Origin: Methanosarcina barkeri str. Wiesmoor
Lineage (GTDB): Archaea > Halobacteriota > Methanosarcinia > Methanosarcinales > Methanosarcinaceae
Assembly (NCBI RefSeq): GCF_000969985.1
Contig: NZ_CP009526.1
Span: 3,286,001 to 3,350,000 of the forward strand
Reading direction: 5' to 3'
DNA length: 64,000 bases
Of this stretch, positions 27,439-37,548 are shown in pieces. Position 1 is the first letter of the stretch. Every line of letters begins with the position of its first letter. Made by a program: the position numbers and the translations under genes. The notes beneath the pieces were generated by a model, which was not told the origin of the DNA, searched no databases, and worked only from the letters and a program-made list of their open reading frames with translations.

Positions 27439-28884
27439 TTAGAAATTAACATTTTCTCTTGCCCATTGTGCCCCAGCTTCGAGAACCATCTGGTTAAACT
27501 CAATAACTTTGGTTTTCCCTGCGAAGTTTTCAGCAAGAGCCTCTTTGAAGACTTCCTCTTTCAGGCTAGTTGCATCAAGGCCCATAAGAACTCCAAGCAT
27601 GAAGGAATTGGCAGCTTTCTCAGAACCGGCTTCTTTTGCTTTCTCGGTTGCAGGAACGGCAACAGCCTTTATATTTGCAGGCGTTTCAGCTTCGCCAATG
27701 GACGAGTCGTAAAGTATAAGGCCTCCTTCTCGGACTACCCCTTCAAACTTTTCAAGGGAAGGACGATTCATAGCTATCAGGATGTCCGGAGTGTAGACCG
27801 TAGGAGAGCCTATAGGTTGACCTGAAATCACGACTGAGCAGTTAGAGGTGCCTCCTCTCTGTTCAGGGCCATAGGACGGGAACCAGGAAGCGTTGAGATT
27901 TGCCTTAACTCCGGCCTGCGCAAGGATTAATCCCATGCTGAGGACACCCTGCCCTCCGAAACCAGCAATCTTGGTCTGAATAGGAGCAAAGTCTTTTCTG
28001 GCGGGTTTTTCTTCGGCTTCTGCCTCAATGCCATAAAGCTGTTCAATGGCTTTGGTTGTAAAGTCACTGACTCCACGGTGCAGAGGTTCAACTTCTTTTG
28101 AGTTATCCCTGAAGTTCTTGACAGGAAACTCCTTTTCCATCTCCTCATTTATGAAATTGATAGCCTGCTCCGCATTCATCTTGAGGTTGGTCGGGCAAGC
28201 GGCAAGGACTTCAACAAAAGCATAGCCCTTTCCATCACGCTGGATTTCGAGTGCCTTATGCACAGCTTTTCTGGCTTTCCTTATGTGAGAAATATCCGAA
28301 ATTGAAACCCTTTCAATAAAGACTGGAGCCTTAAGGTTGTTCAGCAGTTCGCATATGTGGAGAGGATAACCTGCAAAACGGGGGTCTCGGCCTTCAGGGC
28401 ATGTTGTGGTCTTTTCGCCCACAAGGGTTGTAGGCGCCATCTGTCCGCCTGTCATCCCGTAAACGGTATTGTTTACGAAAAAAACTGCAAGCTTTTCACC
28501 CCTGTTTGCAGCCTGGAGAGTCTCGTTCAGACCAATGGATGCAAGGTCTCCATCTCCTTGATAAGAAATAACCACAGCATTTTCTTCAGCCCTGGATACT
28601 CCGGTCCCAACCGCAGGCGCACGGCCGTGAGCGACCTGGATGTTACCTGTATCAAAATAATAGTAAGCAAAGACAGCACAGCCAACAGGACTGATCATAA
28701 CAGTCCTGTCCTGAATCCCAAGATCGTCGATTGCTTCGGCAATAAGCTTATGAAGAACACCATGTCCGCAGCCGGGGCAGTAGTGAGTGGCTGTAGAGGC
28801 TACTGGTCCTTTGCGAGGGTAATCCGCGTACAGGGCTTTTGGTCTTCCTATTACTTTTTCTCCATTAATTATTTCTGCTGCCAT
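27439..28884 (-). CDS. 2-oxoacid:ferredoxin oxidoreductase, fused beta (TPP) and gamma subunits
   Basis: 481 residues from ATG 28884, which sits 7 bases after GGGGAGG; an ATG at 28890 overlaps the upstream stop but is too near the ribosome site. Residues about 25-240 are the thiamine-diphosphate subunit ([22 protein letters not shown] with the GDG metal motif, [16 protein letters not shown]). From about 305 a gamma subunit follows ([35 protein letters not shown]). The beta-gamma fusion is unusual relative to the four-gene layout. The enzyme couples 2-oxoacid oxidation, or reductive carboxylation of acyl-CoA, to ferredoxin. The substrate is unclear: 2-oxoglutarate and branched-chain 2-oxoacids are both possible, and the neighbouring acyl-CoA synthetase favours the latter. 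Confidence 0.87.
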   Translation of the reverse strand: MAAEIINGEKVIGRPKALYADYPRKGPVASTATHYCPGCGHGVLHKLIAEAIDDLGIQDRTVMISPVGCAVFAYYYFDTGNIQVAHGRAPAVGTGVSRAEENAVVISYQGDGDLASIGLNETLQAANRGEKLAVFFVNNTVYGMTGGQMAPTTLVGEKTTTCPEGRDPRFAGYPLHICELLNNLKAPVFIERVSISDISHIRKARKAVHKALEIQRDGKGYAFVEVLAACPTNLKMNAEQAINFINEEMEKEFPVKNFRDNSKEVEPLHRGVSDFTTKAIEQLYGIEAEAEEKPARKDFAPIQTKIAGFGGQGVLSMGLILAQAGVKANLNASWFPSYGPEQRGGTSNCSVVISGQPIGSPTVYTPDILIAMNRPSLEKFEGVVREGGLILYDSSIGEAETPANIKAVAVPATEKAKEAGSEKAANSFMLGVLMGLDATSLKEEVFKEALAENFAGKTKVIEFNQMVLEAGAQWARENVNF

Positions 28885-28886
28885 TT

Positions 28887-29942
28887 TCATGCCTCCCCTG
28901 CCATTTTCCTGATTTTATCCATAATCTGGTCAAGGGTCATCAGGTTTCCTCCCATACGATTTACAAGCTCTACAGGCTGTGAACAGTTGATTGCAAGCCT
29001 GACATCATATATCATCTGTCCATTGCTCATTTCCACGGAAATAAAGGAACAGCCCTTATCTGCCAGAGCCTTCAACTGCGCCTCAGGGAACGGGAAGAGG
29101 GTTTTAGGCCTGAAAAGCCCAACTTTAATGCCTTCCTTTCTGGCAAGATCCACGGCTGACCTGCAAATCCGACTGCTGATCCCATAAGAAACAAGGACAA
29201 TTGAAGCATCATCAGTAAGATATTCTTCGTAATCGACTTCATTCTGCCTTATGAGCTCATACTTTACCTGCAGTTTTTCATTAAACTTTCCAAGCTCATT
29301 GAAGTCCAGAAAGATCGAGGTTATCAGGTTAGGCCTGGTTTCGGCTGTACCATTGACCGCCCAAGTGGTATCAATCTCAGGAACAATAGCTTGCTTCGGG
29401 AATTCAAGTGACTCTATCATCTGCCCGAGCACTCCGTCTGCAAGCACTATAGCTGGGTTTCTGTACTTAAAGGAAAGCTCAAAAGCTTTCATGGTAAAGT
29501 CGCACATTTCCTGCACTGAGTTCGGAGCAAGCACGATATTTTTGTAGTTTCCATGTCCTCCGCCTTTTACTATCTGGTTATAATCCCCCTGCTCCGGCCC
29601 TATATTTCCAAGGCCTGGTCCTGCCCGCATAATATCCACAATCACGCAGGGAAGTTCAGAGCCAGCAAGGTAGGAAACTCCTTCCTGCATCAGGCTAAGT
29701 CCAGGGCCTGAAGATGATGTCATGACCCTGTGCCCTGCTGATGCTCCTCCATAAACCATGTTAATAGCCGCCTCTTCAGATTCGGCCTGGACGAATTTCC
29801 TGCCTATTTTTGGCAAATATTTGGATGCGTCATGCAGAATCTCACTTGCCGGAGTTATCGGATAACCAAAGAAACAGTCACATCCGGCATATAGTGCACC
29901 GATGATTACTGCAGAGTTGCCTTTTACTAGTTGTGTTGCCAT
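28887..29942 (-). CDS. 2-oxoacid:ferredoxin oxidoreductase, alpha subunit
   Basis: 351 residues. Typical alpha-subunit segments: [79 protein letters not shown], then a C-terminal half with [28 protein letters not shown] and [17 protein letters not shown]. It supplies part of the pyrophosphate/CoA-binding interface. Start ATG 29942 follows AGGAGGAAAACT; its stop overlaps the next gene's upstream start codon, so translation is coupled. GAGGAAA in the ribosome site is complementary to the TTTCCTC in SL1 of the nearby candidate sRNAs. Confidence 0.9.
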   Translation of the reverse strand: MATQLVKGNSAVIIGALYAGCDCFFGYPITPASEILHDASKYLPKIGRKFVQAESEEAAINMVYGGASAGHRVMTSSSGPGLSLMQEGVSYLAGSELPCVIVDIMRAGPGLGNIGPEQGDYNQIVKGGGHGNYKNIVLAPNSVQEMCDFTMKAFELSFKYRNPAIVLADGVLGQMIESLEFPKQAIVPEIDTTWAVNGTAETRPNLITSIFLDFNELGKFNEKLQVKYELIRQNEVDYEEYLTDDASIVLVSYGISSRICRSAVDLARKEGIKVGLFRPKTLFPFPEAQLKALADKGCSFISVEMSNGQMIYDVRLAINCSQPVELVNRMGGNLMTLDQIMDKIRKMAGEA

Positions 29943-29962
29943 AGTTTTCCTCCTTTCCTGCT

Positions 29963-30211
29963 TTACCTGGATTCCTCTTCTTTCAGGGGTATGTGAATCT
30001 CGATCGCAAGCGGTTCAGGACAAGTATAATAACAGCTTGCACACCCTGAGCAGCCTTCTCCCTTGTATTCCACATAATGGTAACCCCGGGAATTCAGGTC
30101 TTCACTCATGGAAAGTACGCCTTTGGGGCAGGCTTGAAGGCAGCGTCCACAGGCCTTACACTCCAGAGTATTAATTACAGGGTATGGTTCTTTTTTATCA
30201 TTCTTTGACAT
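29963..30211 (-). CDS. 2-oxoacid:ferredoxin oxidoreductase, ferredoxin (delta) subunit
   Basis: 82 residues from ATG 30211 (AAGAGGATCTCAT upstream); upstream frame sequence is unlikely to be translated. Two 4Fe-4S motifs: [14 protein letters not shown] and [14 protein letters not shown]. The cluster pair relays electrons from the thiamine site to external ferredoxin. It is the first gene of the delta-alpha-beta/gamma operon. Confidence 0.9.
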   Translation of the reverse strand: MSKNDKKEPYPVINTLECKACGRCLQACPKGVLSMSEDLNSRGYHYVEYKGEGCSGCASCYYTCPEPLAIEIHIPLKEEESR

Positions 30212-30598
30212 ATGAGATCCTCTTTTTGTTCGCTTTTCAATTCTCTTTGGACTCTTCTCAGGTTTCAGGCCTATTCCTGGATTTATAGTATCCGGAGCTT
30301 TTGATTTTTCTTCACGGATTTCTCCAGTCCCTGTTTCATTCAACCGGTTTTCTTTGACAGAAAGAAGAGTCTTAGATTTCCATATTTTCTTGCGTTGTAA
30401 ATTGCATGATTTATTAGATAGTAAGTTAGCAATTAGATAGTAGGTTAGCAAAAATTAAGATAAAACTATAAAGTGGATTCAGAACCAAATCTTCTTAGAG
30501 CAAACTTTCCAGAAAGTTTAAGGTACTTATTTCTTTCCTTTTTTCCTTTTTTTGTTTTGACCTGAAGCTCATCGGCTTCCGGATCAAAACAGACCTTG

Positions 30599-30770
30599 TT
30601 TACTTTATCAGATTTTGTTTACTTTATTAGATTTTGTTTATTTTATTAGATTTTGTTTATTTTATTAGATTTTGTTTATTTTATTAGATTTTGTTTACTT
30701 TATCAGATTTTGTTTACTTTATCAGATTTTGTTTACTTTATCAGATTTCATTTATTTTATCAGGTCTTAT
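30599..30770. repeat. 19-bp tandem repeat, about 9 units
   Basis: Unit TTTACTTTATCAGATTTTG, with T/C variants, repeated nine times between the ferredoxin subunit's upstream region and the acyl-CoA synthetase stop. The remaining 30212-30598 contains no recognisable gene. Confidence 0.95.
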
Positions 30771-30826
30771 TTCCTTTTTTATTATTTTCATTTTCTAATC
30801 TGATCTGGATTTTTCAGGTAATATAT

Positions 30827-32506
30827 TCACTGTAGTTCGCTTTGATCTTTATCACGGATCTCGACCCTGCGAATTTTTCCGCTAATGGTCTTTGGAAGCT
30901 CGTCCACAAATTCGATTATGCGCGGATACTTGTAGGGAGCGGTGACACTTTTTACGTGTTTCTGAAGCTCTTTTTTAAGTTCTTCTCCAGGCGTATATCC
31001 TTTTGTGAGCACAACGGTTGCCTTGATAACCTGTCCTCTTATAGGATCAGGTGCACCTGTAATTGCGCATTCGAGTACTGCAGGGTGTTGGATAAGAGCA
31101 CTTTCCACTTCAAAAGGCCCGACTTTATATCCCGAGGTTTTTATGATATCATCAGCTCTTCCGACAAACCACAGATAGCCGTCTTCGTCTTTCCAGGCCA
31201 TATCTCCGGTATGATAATAACCATCGTGCCATGCTTTCTTAGTTTTCTCAGGATCTTTCCCGTAGTGTACGAAGAGTCCGACAGGCTTGCCTTCCTTTGT
31301 GTTGATTACGATTTCTCCTTCTTCCCCTACCTCACAAAGTCTGCCGTCTCTGTCCATCAGTTCAATTTTAAAGCCCGGAGATGGTTTCCCAATAGATCCT
31401 GGTTTCGGTTCCATCCAGGGGTACGTTGCGATAGTTACAACGGATTCAGTCTGTCCGAACCCTTCCATAAGCTTTATTCCTGTAAATTCAAGGAACCTGT
31501 TGAATACCTCAGGATTAAGAGGTTCGCCTGCAACGACTGCATATTTCACGGTACTGAAATTGTACTTTGAGAGATCTTCCTTGATCAGAAAACGGTAGAT
31601 GGTTGGCGGGGCGCAGAAGGTTGTAACCCCGTATTTCGTGGCTTTTTCCAGCATATTTTTGGCTTCAAACCGATCATAATCATAGACAAAGACCGCACAA
31701 CCGGCTATCCACTGCCCATAGAGTTTTCCCCATACGCATTTCCCCCATCCGCTGTCTGCAACCGTATAATGCAGCCCGTCATCTTCCACGTTCTGCCAGT
31801 ACTTTGCAGTGAGGATATGCCCAAGGGGATAAGTAAAGTCATGTTCCACCATTTTTGGGAAGCTAGCTGTTCCTGAAGAGAAATAAGCGAGAGAAATATC
31901 ACTATTTTTCGTAGCAGCTTCGCCCGAAGGCCGTTCAAAATCAGGGGAAGCTTCTTCGAGTTCTTTCCTGAAATCAATCCAGCCTTCCCGGACATTTTCT
32001 CCAACTACTGCTTTCTTGAGCGGGACATTTCCGCATTCGGAGTGTGCTTCGTCTATCTGTTCTGGAACTCCATTTTCCGAGATGCAGACGATCATCTTCA
32101 GTCCTGCTTTTTTAATCCGGTATACAATATCTCGTGTCTTGAGCATATGGGTTGCGGGTACAGCAATGGCTCCCAATTTATGCAGTGCAATGATACAGTA
32201 CCAGAACTCGTACCGGCTCTTTAAAGTGAGCATTACATAGTCGCCTTTACCGATACCATGCTTTGCAAAGAAATTTGCAGTTTTGTCAGTGTAGTACTTC
32301 AGGTCTTTGAACGTAAAGATTCTCTCTTCCCCATGATCGTCACACCAGATCATTGCGATCTTCTCAGGGAAATCTCTTGCATAGACATCGACTATATCAT
32401 AGGCAAAGTTGAAGTTTTCAGGAACAAGGATTTTGAAATTTGTCTCAAAATCCTCATAAGATTCAAAGTCGGTTTTAGAAACAAACTGGTTGAGTAAAGA
32501 AGTCAT
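30827..32506 (-). CDS. AMP-forming acyl-CoA synthetase, medium/branched-chain type
   Basis: 559 residues from ATG 32506 (CGGGTGTCTAGT upstream; TTG 32527 is weaker). ANL-superfamily motifs: [17 protein letters not shown] (P-loop, here SSGTASFPK), [26 protein letters not shown] (A5), [38 protein letters not shown] (A7-A8 hinge) and [14 protein letters not shown] with the catalytic lysine (A10). It activates a carboxylate to acyl-CoA with ATP. A close relative from Methanosarcina acetivorans is known, from memory, to prefer 2-methylbutyrate. Next to the ferredoxin-dependent oxidoreductase it suggests salvage of branched or aromatic acids: acid to acyl-CoA, then reductive carboxylation to the 2-oxoacid and amination. 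Confidence 0.9.
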   Translation of the reverse strand: MTSLLNQFVSKTDFESYEDFETNFKILVPENFNFAYDIVDVYARDFPEKIAMIWCDDHGEERIFTFKDLKYYTDKTANFFAKHGIGKGDYVMLTLKSRYEFWYCIIALHKLGAIAVPATHMLKTRDIVYRIKKAGLKMIVCISENGVPEQIDEAHSECGNVPLKKAVVGENVREGWIDFRKELEEASPDFERPSGEAATKNSDISLAYFSSGTASFPKMVEHDFTYPLGHILTAKYWQNVEDDGLHYTVADSGWGKCVWGKLYGQWIAGCAVFVYDYDRFEAKNMLEKATKYGVTTFCAPPTIYRFLIKEDLSKYNFSTVKYAVVAGEPLNPEVFNRFLEFTGIKLMEGFGQTESVVTIATYPWMEPKPGSIGKPSPGFKIELMDRDGRLCEVGEEGEIVINTKEGKPVGLFVHYGKDPEKTKKAWHDGYYHTGDMAWKDEDGYLWFVGRADDIIKTSGYKVGPFEVESALIQHPAVLECAITGAPDPIRGQVIKATVVLTKGYTPGEELKKELQKHVKSVTAPYKYPRIIEFVDELPKTISGKIRRVEIRDKDQSELQ

Positions 32507-32845
32507 ACTAGACACCCGTTTTCTCAATTTATTTAAATAGTTTTTACATTTTGAAGACTACATACCCTCATTTGAATTTCAAGGTTTATAGCCCGGATAT
32601 CGGATTTCTTATTGGACTTGAGACCAAGCAATAGAGACCAAGCAATATTAACTCAAGTCACGTAATTCAAACTACATTAACTCGGATCAAATAATTGAAC
32701 TGCATTTAATCAAATTACATTAAGTAAATTATATCAGATCAATTATATTATACCAAATCACATTAAACCAAACTACATCAAACCAAATCACATTAGGTCT
32801 AAGTGAATTCACCGAGTTAAATTTAATCGAATAACATCAAACCTA

Positions 32846-32936
32846 GATGCATTAACGAATCAGATTATGATGCATTAACGAATCAGATTATGATGCATTA
32901 ACGAATCAGATTATGATGCATTAACGAATTAGATTA
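32846..32936. repeat. 23-bp tandem repeat, 4 units
   Basis: The unit begins GATGCATTAACGAATCAGAT; four copies start at 32846, 32869, 32892 and 32915, the last with one base change. The array runs up to the stop codon of the XRE-cupin gene. 32640-32845 has loosely repeated ACCAAATCACATTA blocks. Confidence 0.95.
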
Positions 32937-33491
32937 TTACAGTATAACTGCCAGGAACTTGGCCGGCTTTCCTTCCAGGGCTTCCATAGCGTGTTCGTAA
33001 GTGGAGTCAAAATAAATTGAGTCTCCTTTATTCAGAATAATTTCATTATTGTGAATATAGACCTTCAGGCTTCCTTCAAGCACATAGTTAAATTCCTGAC
33101 CTGGGTGAGAATTTGTCTCAGGTTTTTCCCCATGTGGTTTGGGTTCAACTGTAACTACAAAAAATTCAGCCTTTTTATGAATGAATTTTTCAGCCAGGTT
33201 CTGGTACTTGTACTGCTTTCTCCTCTCAACATTGACTCCTTTTCCATCCCTTGTAACTGTAAATATATTCATGCGCGGCTCTTCTCCTGTAAGGAGAGTA
33301 GCCATGTCTACACGCAGCTTGTGTGCAATTTCAAAAAGCATACTTGCCGGGATATCCGCAGTTCCATCTTCGTATTTTCCATAAGTCTCATTGGACACCT
33401 GCAAATATTCTGCCATGTCTTTGACCGTGAAATCCGAGAGTTCACGCAGTTCACGTACTCGATCTGCAATTTCTTTTATTTTTTCCTGCAT
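32937..33491 (-). CDS. XRE-family HTH regulator with C-terminal cupin
   Basis: 184 residues. An N-terminal helix-turn-helix (about 10-65: [37 protein letters not shown]) is followed by a linker and a cupin barrel (about 110-184: [40 protein letters not shown]). Such regulators bind small metabolites in the cupin and control nearby genes. It is upstream of the acyl-CoA synthetase and oxidoreductase operons on the same strand, 430 bp from the former, and is the obvious candidate regulator of them. Start ATG 33491. Confidence 0.87.
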   Translation of the reverse strand: MQEKIKEIADRVRELRELSDFTVKDMAEYLQVSNETYGKYEDGTADIPASMLFEIAHKLRVDMATLLTGEEPRMNIFTVTRDGKGVNVERRKQYKYQNLAEKFIHKKAEFFVVTVEPKPHGEKPETNSHPGQEFNYVLEGSLKVYIHNNEIILNKGDSIYFDSTYEHAMEALEGKPAKFLAVIL

Positions 33492-34171
33492 GATACGTAT
33501 TCTCCAGCTGAATTTTTCAAGAATTAACTAAGATCTGCTTAAAAACCTTTGGATTTGCAGATTTTATACCCGCTTTACAGAGATTTTTTTCTTCCAGATC
33601 CATTGAAAATTATAATTGATATACGTTATCATTCAGTTTCCTACAGTCATATTTTTTAAGAAATCTGAGGAAGAGCTGAATCACAGTAGAACCGAGTCTG
33701 CTGCTTTAAAAATAAGGTTATTCCACAGGTATTGGAAAGTAAAGTTATTCTACAGGTCTTGGAAAGTAATGACGAAAGTCTAATTAATTTTTTAACTTTT
33801 GTTTTTAACTTCTGTCTTAAAACCTATGTTTTAATGCCATTAACGTAACTGAATCAGGCTTGAGCCGAAAGGCGAAGAATGAAGGGAGAGATAGTTCACG
33901 CTTCAGAATTTACTTCCGAACTTAAACCTAACCTTAGAATTCAAATATATAGGAAGTTTATACAAGATTTTTGTTTTACTTTTAACTCTATATTTTTATA
34001 TGTAGAGTTGTTTGAACACAAAAATCTGGGAAGCCTCCTTTTTCCGAATAAGTTATTTTTAATACTTTTAATTTTAATTTCTATTTTCCAATATTTTTTT
34101 AAATCAACAATTTTATATGTGTCCTTTTAAAAAATAATTCTGTAAATTCCTGAATTGATGCGTGGGTTAAA
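33492..34171. other. Intergenic, with a 28-bp direct repeat
   Basis: 680 bp. 33716-33772 carries two imperfect copies of GTTATTCnACAGGTnTTGGAAAGTAA. A frame at 33879-34130 encodes a hydrophobic 83-residue peptide with no good ribosome site, most likely chance in AT-rich DNA. Confidence 0.5.
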
Positions 34172-35749
34172 ATGACAAAAATTCGAACTTTCAGAAAGGT
34201 CTGCTTATTTGCAATTTTTCTGTTTCTGGTTCCTATTTCAGAAACCAGTGCAGCAGAAAATGTTTATGTATCTCCAGGAGAATCGATTCAGGAAGCAGTA
34301 GATAATGTCCTCCCGGGTGATACTATTTTTGTGAAGCCTGGAGAATATAATGAAAGCATTCAAATCAATCAGGATAACCTGACAATAATCTCGTATTCAA
34401 AAAATCCTTACAATACGGTTATTACCGGAACGGATAAAGAGAGCAATGTATTCAAGGTAGTTGCCAGCAACGTGACAATCAGCGGTTTCTCAATATCCGA
34501 CAGTAAATGTGGAATTTACTTGAATGTTGCTCAAAACTGTATCATAAATAACAACATTATATCGGGGAACAATATTGGGATCTGTCTGTCTAAGTCCGAA
34601 AATAACACCCTGAGCAATAATATCGTATCTTCAAACGTCGATTGTGGTATCAAGTTGTTTACTTCTTCAGGCAACACGATATACAATAATTTCTTTAATA
34701 ATACAAATAATGCCAGGGACGATAAGCTCAATACCTGGAACCGGACCTCAGGCAACTGCTGGAGTGCTTATACAGGTCAGGATGTGGATGCAGACGGTAT
34801 CGGCGACACTGCATATGTCGTAAACCGCCTCACAAAGAGTATGGACCACAGGCCGTTAATAAACTTCATTCCGGAACTTCCCGTAATGCCAGAAGCAATT
34901 TTTACTTCCAATGTGACAGTTGGATACGCACCTCTTACGGTTGAGTTTACAGATGTCTCAGAAAATGCCAGCTCGCTGTTGTGGAACCTTGGAAACCTGG
35001 GTATCTCAAACTCTTCAGACTTTTTGCATACTTTTGTCAATGAGGGTAATTATACGGTTATCCTGAATGTCACGAACGAGAACGGCAGCGATTCTACTAA
35101 TGTGACCATACATGTTTTGAAAGCTCCGGACCCTTCTGACCCCATATTTCCTGAGGTTAAGTTTGGTGCAAATGGGACAGTCGGGTACGTTCCGCTTACC
35201 ATCCAGTTTTTTGATTTTTCTGAAAATGCAGATTCACTGTCCTGGGGCTTTGGGGATGGGAAGATGTCTTGTTGCCCGGAACCAAAACATACTTTCTGCT
35301 GTCCAGGAAACTATACAGTTTCCCTTACGGCAAAAAATGATAATGGCAGTTCTTCAGCCTGCGTTGTCATTCGAGTCCTGAAGGCAAACCATTCCTCGAC
35401 CGAAAATACTGTTAGTCCGGAAGATGCCGCATGCATTGTTAATCCGAAAAATACCGAAGATTCAGGCTCAAGCCTCAGAAACGAGAGTAACGGTGCCGAG
35501 AAACTTCTGAACCGGAAAAGTCTTGAGTCTATTGAGAACTTCGCCCTGTCCTTTACTGGAACCCAGATGCTTGCAGAAGTGGGACCATCAGTAGAGTACG
35601 AGATCCTCAGGCTTGCTGACACTGTTAAAACTCTTAGAGAAAATTCAGTGTCCAGAAGTGAGATAAGAAATATTTCTATACGTGCGATGTTTTTTGGATT
35701 CCTTGGAATAGCTCTGGGACTTTCCGCATTTAGAAGAAGCAGAAAATAA
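34172..35749 (+). CDS. Surface protein: NosD-like beta-helix plus two PKD domains
   Basis: 525 residues. Signal peptide (VCLFAIFLFLVPISETSAA, cleavage near 28). Residues about 30-210 are a right-handed parallel beta-helix of the NosD/PbH1 type (ISGFSISDS, CIINNNIISGNNIGICLS, NTLSNNIVSS, NTIYNNFFNN), a calcium-like DVDADGIGDT loop near 205, then two PKD domains (about 235-310 and 320-395; SLLWNLGN and SLSWGFGDG with YTVILNVTNENG and YTVSLTAKNDNG). The second PKD has four cysteines (SCCPEPKHTFCC) that could cross-link. A C-terminal helix (MFFGFLGIALGLSAFRRSRK) anchors it in the membrane. Likely part of the cell envelope; carbohydrate or protein binding is typical of such modules. Confidence 0.88.
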   Translation: MTKIRTFRKVCLFAIFLFLVPISETSAAENVYVSPGESIQEAVDNVLPGDTIFVKPGEYNESIQINQDNLTIISYSKNPYNTVITGTDKESNVFKVVASNVTISGFSISDSKCGIYLNVAQNCIINNNIISGNNIGICLSKSENNTLSNNIVSSNVDCGIKLFTSSGNTIYNNFFNNTNNARDDKLNTWNRTSGNCWSAYTGQDVDADGIGDTAYVVNRLTKSMDHRPLINFIPELPVMPEAIFTSNVTVGYAPLTVEFTDVSENASSLLWNLGNLGISNSSDFLHTFVNEGNYTVILNVTNENGSDSTNVTIHVLKAPDPSDPIFPEVKFGANGTVGYVPLTIQFFDFSENADSLSWGFGDGKMSCCPEPKHTFCCPGNYTVSLTAKNDNGSSSACVVIRVLKANHSSTENTVSPEDAACIVNPKNTEDSGSSLRNESNGAEKLLNRKSLESIENFALSFTGTQMLAEVGPSVEYEILRLADTVKTLRENSVSRSEIRNISIRAMFFGFLGIALGLSAFRRSRK

Positions 35750-35812
35750 GTTAATATTCACAGTTAATATTCACAGTTAATATTCACAGTTAATATTCAC
35801 AGTTAATACTCA
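35747..35812. repeat. 13-bp tandem repeat, 5 units
   Basis: Unit AGTTAATATTCAC repeated five times directly after the surface-protein stop codon. Confidence 0.95.
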
Positions 35813-35897
35813 AGGAAATAATTTTTTCAATTGAAAAAACGGTCTCTTAAATGGAGTTTTCTATATCTTTATGGGGTCCTAATTTCTGGTAAAAGAT

Positions 35898-36401
35898 TCA
35901 ATAAATACTTACTCCTTTGACTGAGGGCAGTTCAAGAATTTTGTCCACGAGTTCTCCGGGCACTTTCTTGTCTGTAATGATTGTAAGTCTTGGATTATCA
36001 GTTAGGTAGGGGTCATCCGAGACAGCCTGGCGGATGCTTACTTTGCTTCCTGAAATCAGGCTTGCAACCTCCGCAAGGATGCCCACGTCAGCAGCATCTT
36101 CCGGGATAATAATGATTACTCCCAGGCCAAGAGAAGGAGCTACGTCTCTGAGGAAGGGGATAGAATGAACATTTCTAAAAATTCTGCTTAGGAGCTCGTC
36201 TGAAATAATGGTCTTTGTAGTTGCGTCGACTACTCGTCGGTCAACACCCGCTTCTTTTGCAAGCTGTGTATGTGCTATCTCAATACTTCCAGAGGTGACC
36301 TTTCCTTCTTCATTCACCTGAAACCCACGTTCAAAGAGCAATTTAAGCACTTTTGCCTGCGCAGGATATTTTTCAAACTTTTTGAGTAATGTCTGCCACA
36401 T
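35898..36401 (-). CDS. HTH-ACT domain regulator of amino acid metabolism
   Basis: 167 residues. N-terminal winged-helix-like segment (about 1-70: VLKLLFERGFQV, HTQLAKEAGVDRRVVDATTKTI) and a C-terminal ACT domain (about 95-167: GLGVIIIIPEDAADVGILAEVASLISG, RLTIITDKKVPGELVDKILELPSVKGVSIY). This combination corresponds to an archaeal family of predicted amino acid-responsive regulators (COG2150 type). No operon partner; the next gene upstream is divergent. Confidence 0.8.
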   Translation of the reverse strand: MWQTLLKKFEKYPAQAKVLKLLFERGFQVNEEGKVTSGSIEIAHTQLAKEAGVDRRVVDATTKTIISDELLSRIFRNVHSIPFLRDVAPSLGLGVIIIIPEDAADVGILAEVASLISGSKVSIRQAVSDDPYLTDNPRLTIITDKKVPGELVDKILELPSVKGVSIY

Positions 36402-36557
36402 ATAAACTTAAGTTTAAACCGGGTTCCCTGATATATAGTTTCTTATTACAACCATTGTCATCAGGGGAAATGGTCTTCAGGATAAGATTTCCGAATATTT
36501 CTGGCTTCAATTGCAGCTTGCGTTAATTTGATGTACCAGCAGGTCACGAGTATTTGC

Positions 36558-37364
36558 ATGGAAGCTTCCAGCACAGGCAATAAGCCGGAGTCCGGAAAAA
36601 CAAGTTATCAGCGCCTTCTTATTGCCGGTCTCAAGAAAGAAATAGAAATGGCTCGCAGACTTGACCCCGAAAAGCTTGCATCTGAAATCCAGAAAATCGG
36701 TTTTTTCTGCCAGCACTGTGGAAAATGCTGCAGGCGGGCTTTCGGGGATAACAGGGTAGCGGTGATTCCTTCCGAAATTGAAAAAATCCGGGAATATACA
36801 GACCTCTCAAAACTGGAGGTTGCAGGACCGTTTGTGACTGAGGGCCCTATCCAGGATGGGGCAGAGGAATCAAAAGAAGAATGTCCAGAAACTTCATTCA
36901 AGGCATCGGAGGAAAACGAGGAGTCTTTTTCTCCTGACCTTCTTGAATCTCTTAAGGATTGTATCGACTGTGAGGGTAAGATTCATGCCTTTGGATGGAT
37001 TCTCAGGCGGAAGATGAACGGAGACTGTATCTTTCTTGAAAGAGATACGTACAAATGCCGGATCTATCAAGTGCGCCCTATGCTCTGTAGCACTTATCCT
37101 TTTTATATAGAAGGGCTGAGATTACATACCTGTGAATGTGAAGGTCTTGGGTCCCCTATCTCTATAGAAGACAGCCGAAAAATGGCAGAGAATCTTCTCT
37201 TTAGATATATTTTGGAACTTGAGGACACGCTTGGCCTGTATGAAAATTTTGTGGATTTCAGAAGAGGGAAAAAGGGCCTTGAACTTGCAATAAAGAGCCA
37301 GGAAAATGGCACATTTACCTGTATAGTTCACGACAGCAGAGGAAGCACCGAAATTAGTTGTTAA
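36558..37364 (+). CDS. YkgJ-family cysteine cluster protein
   Basis: 268 residues from ATG 36558; starts at 36531 and 36648 are also possible since none has a strong ribosome site. The family signature is FFCQHCGKCCRR (near 58-69) and, after an acidic insertion (EESKEECPETSFKASEENEES), CIFLERDTYKCRIYQVRPMLCSTYPF. These cysteines form the predicted iron/zinc-binding cluster of the YkgJ family, for which no general reaction is established. The acidic insert between the two Cys clusters, about 90 residues, is longer than in compact members. Likely cytosolic. Confidence 0.75.
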   Translation: MEASSTGNKPESGKTSYQRLLIAGLKKEIEMARRLDPEKLASEIQKIGFFCQHCGKCCRRAFGDNRVAVIPSEIEKIREYTDLSKLEVAGPFVTEGPIQDGAEESKEECPETSFKASEENEESFSPDLLESLKDCIDCEGKIHAFGWILRRKMNGDCIFLERDTYKCRIYQVRPMLCSTYPFYIEGLRLHTCECEGLGSPISIEDSRKMAENLLFRYILELEDTLGLYENFVDFRRGKKGLELAIKSQENGTFTCIVHDSRGSTEISC

Positions 37365-37548
37365 AAGCGAGAATTGGCAAACCTTCAAATTTTACCGGTT
37401 AAAATGCTCTTATTTTAGCTAACTCTTTTTTTAAATAAGCTTGAAAGGTTTTTTAGTTTTTGTCGACCTGCACCATCAATTAAATTTATTTATTAGAAAG
37501 AGCCAGTTATTCCCCATGACCGGGATGTCTGGTAATGAAAGTTGTCCG

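Noticed and set aside
30653-30835. Phe/Leu-rich plus-strand frame
   Set aside because: Produced by the 19-bp tandem repeat; no ribosome site.
33879-34130. Small hydrophobic protein
   Set aside because: AT-rich hydrophobic translation without a good ribosome site or family resemblance.
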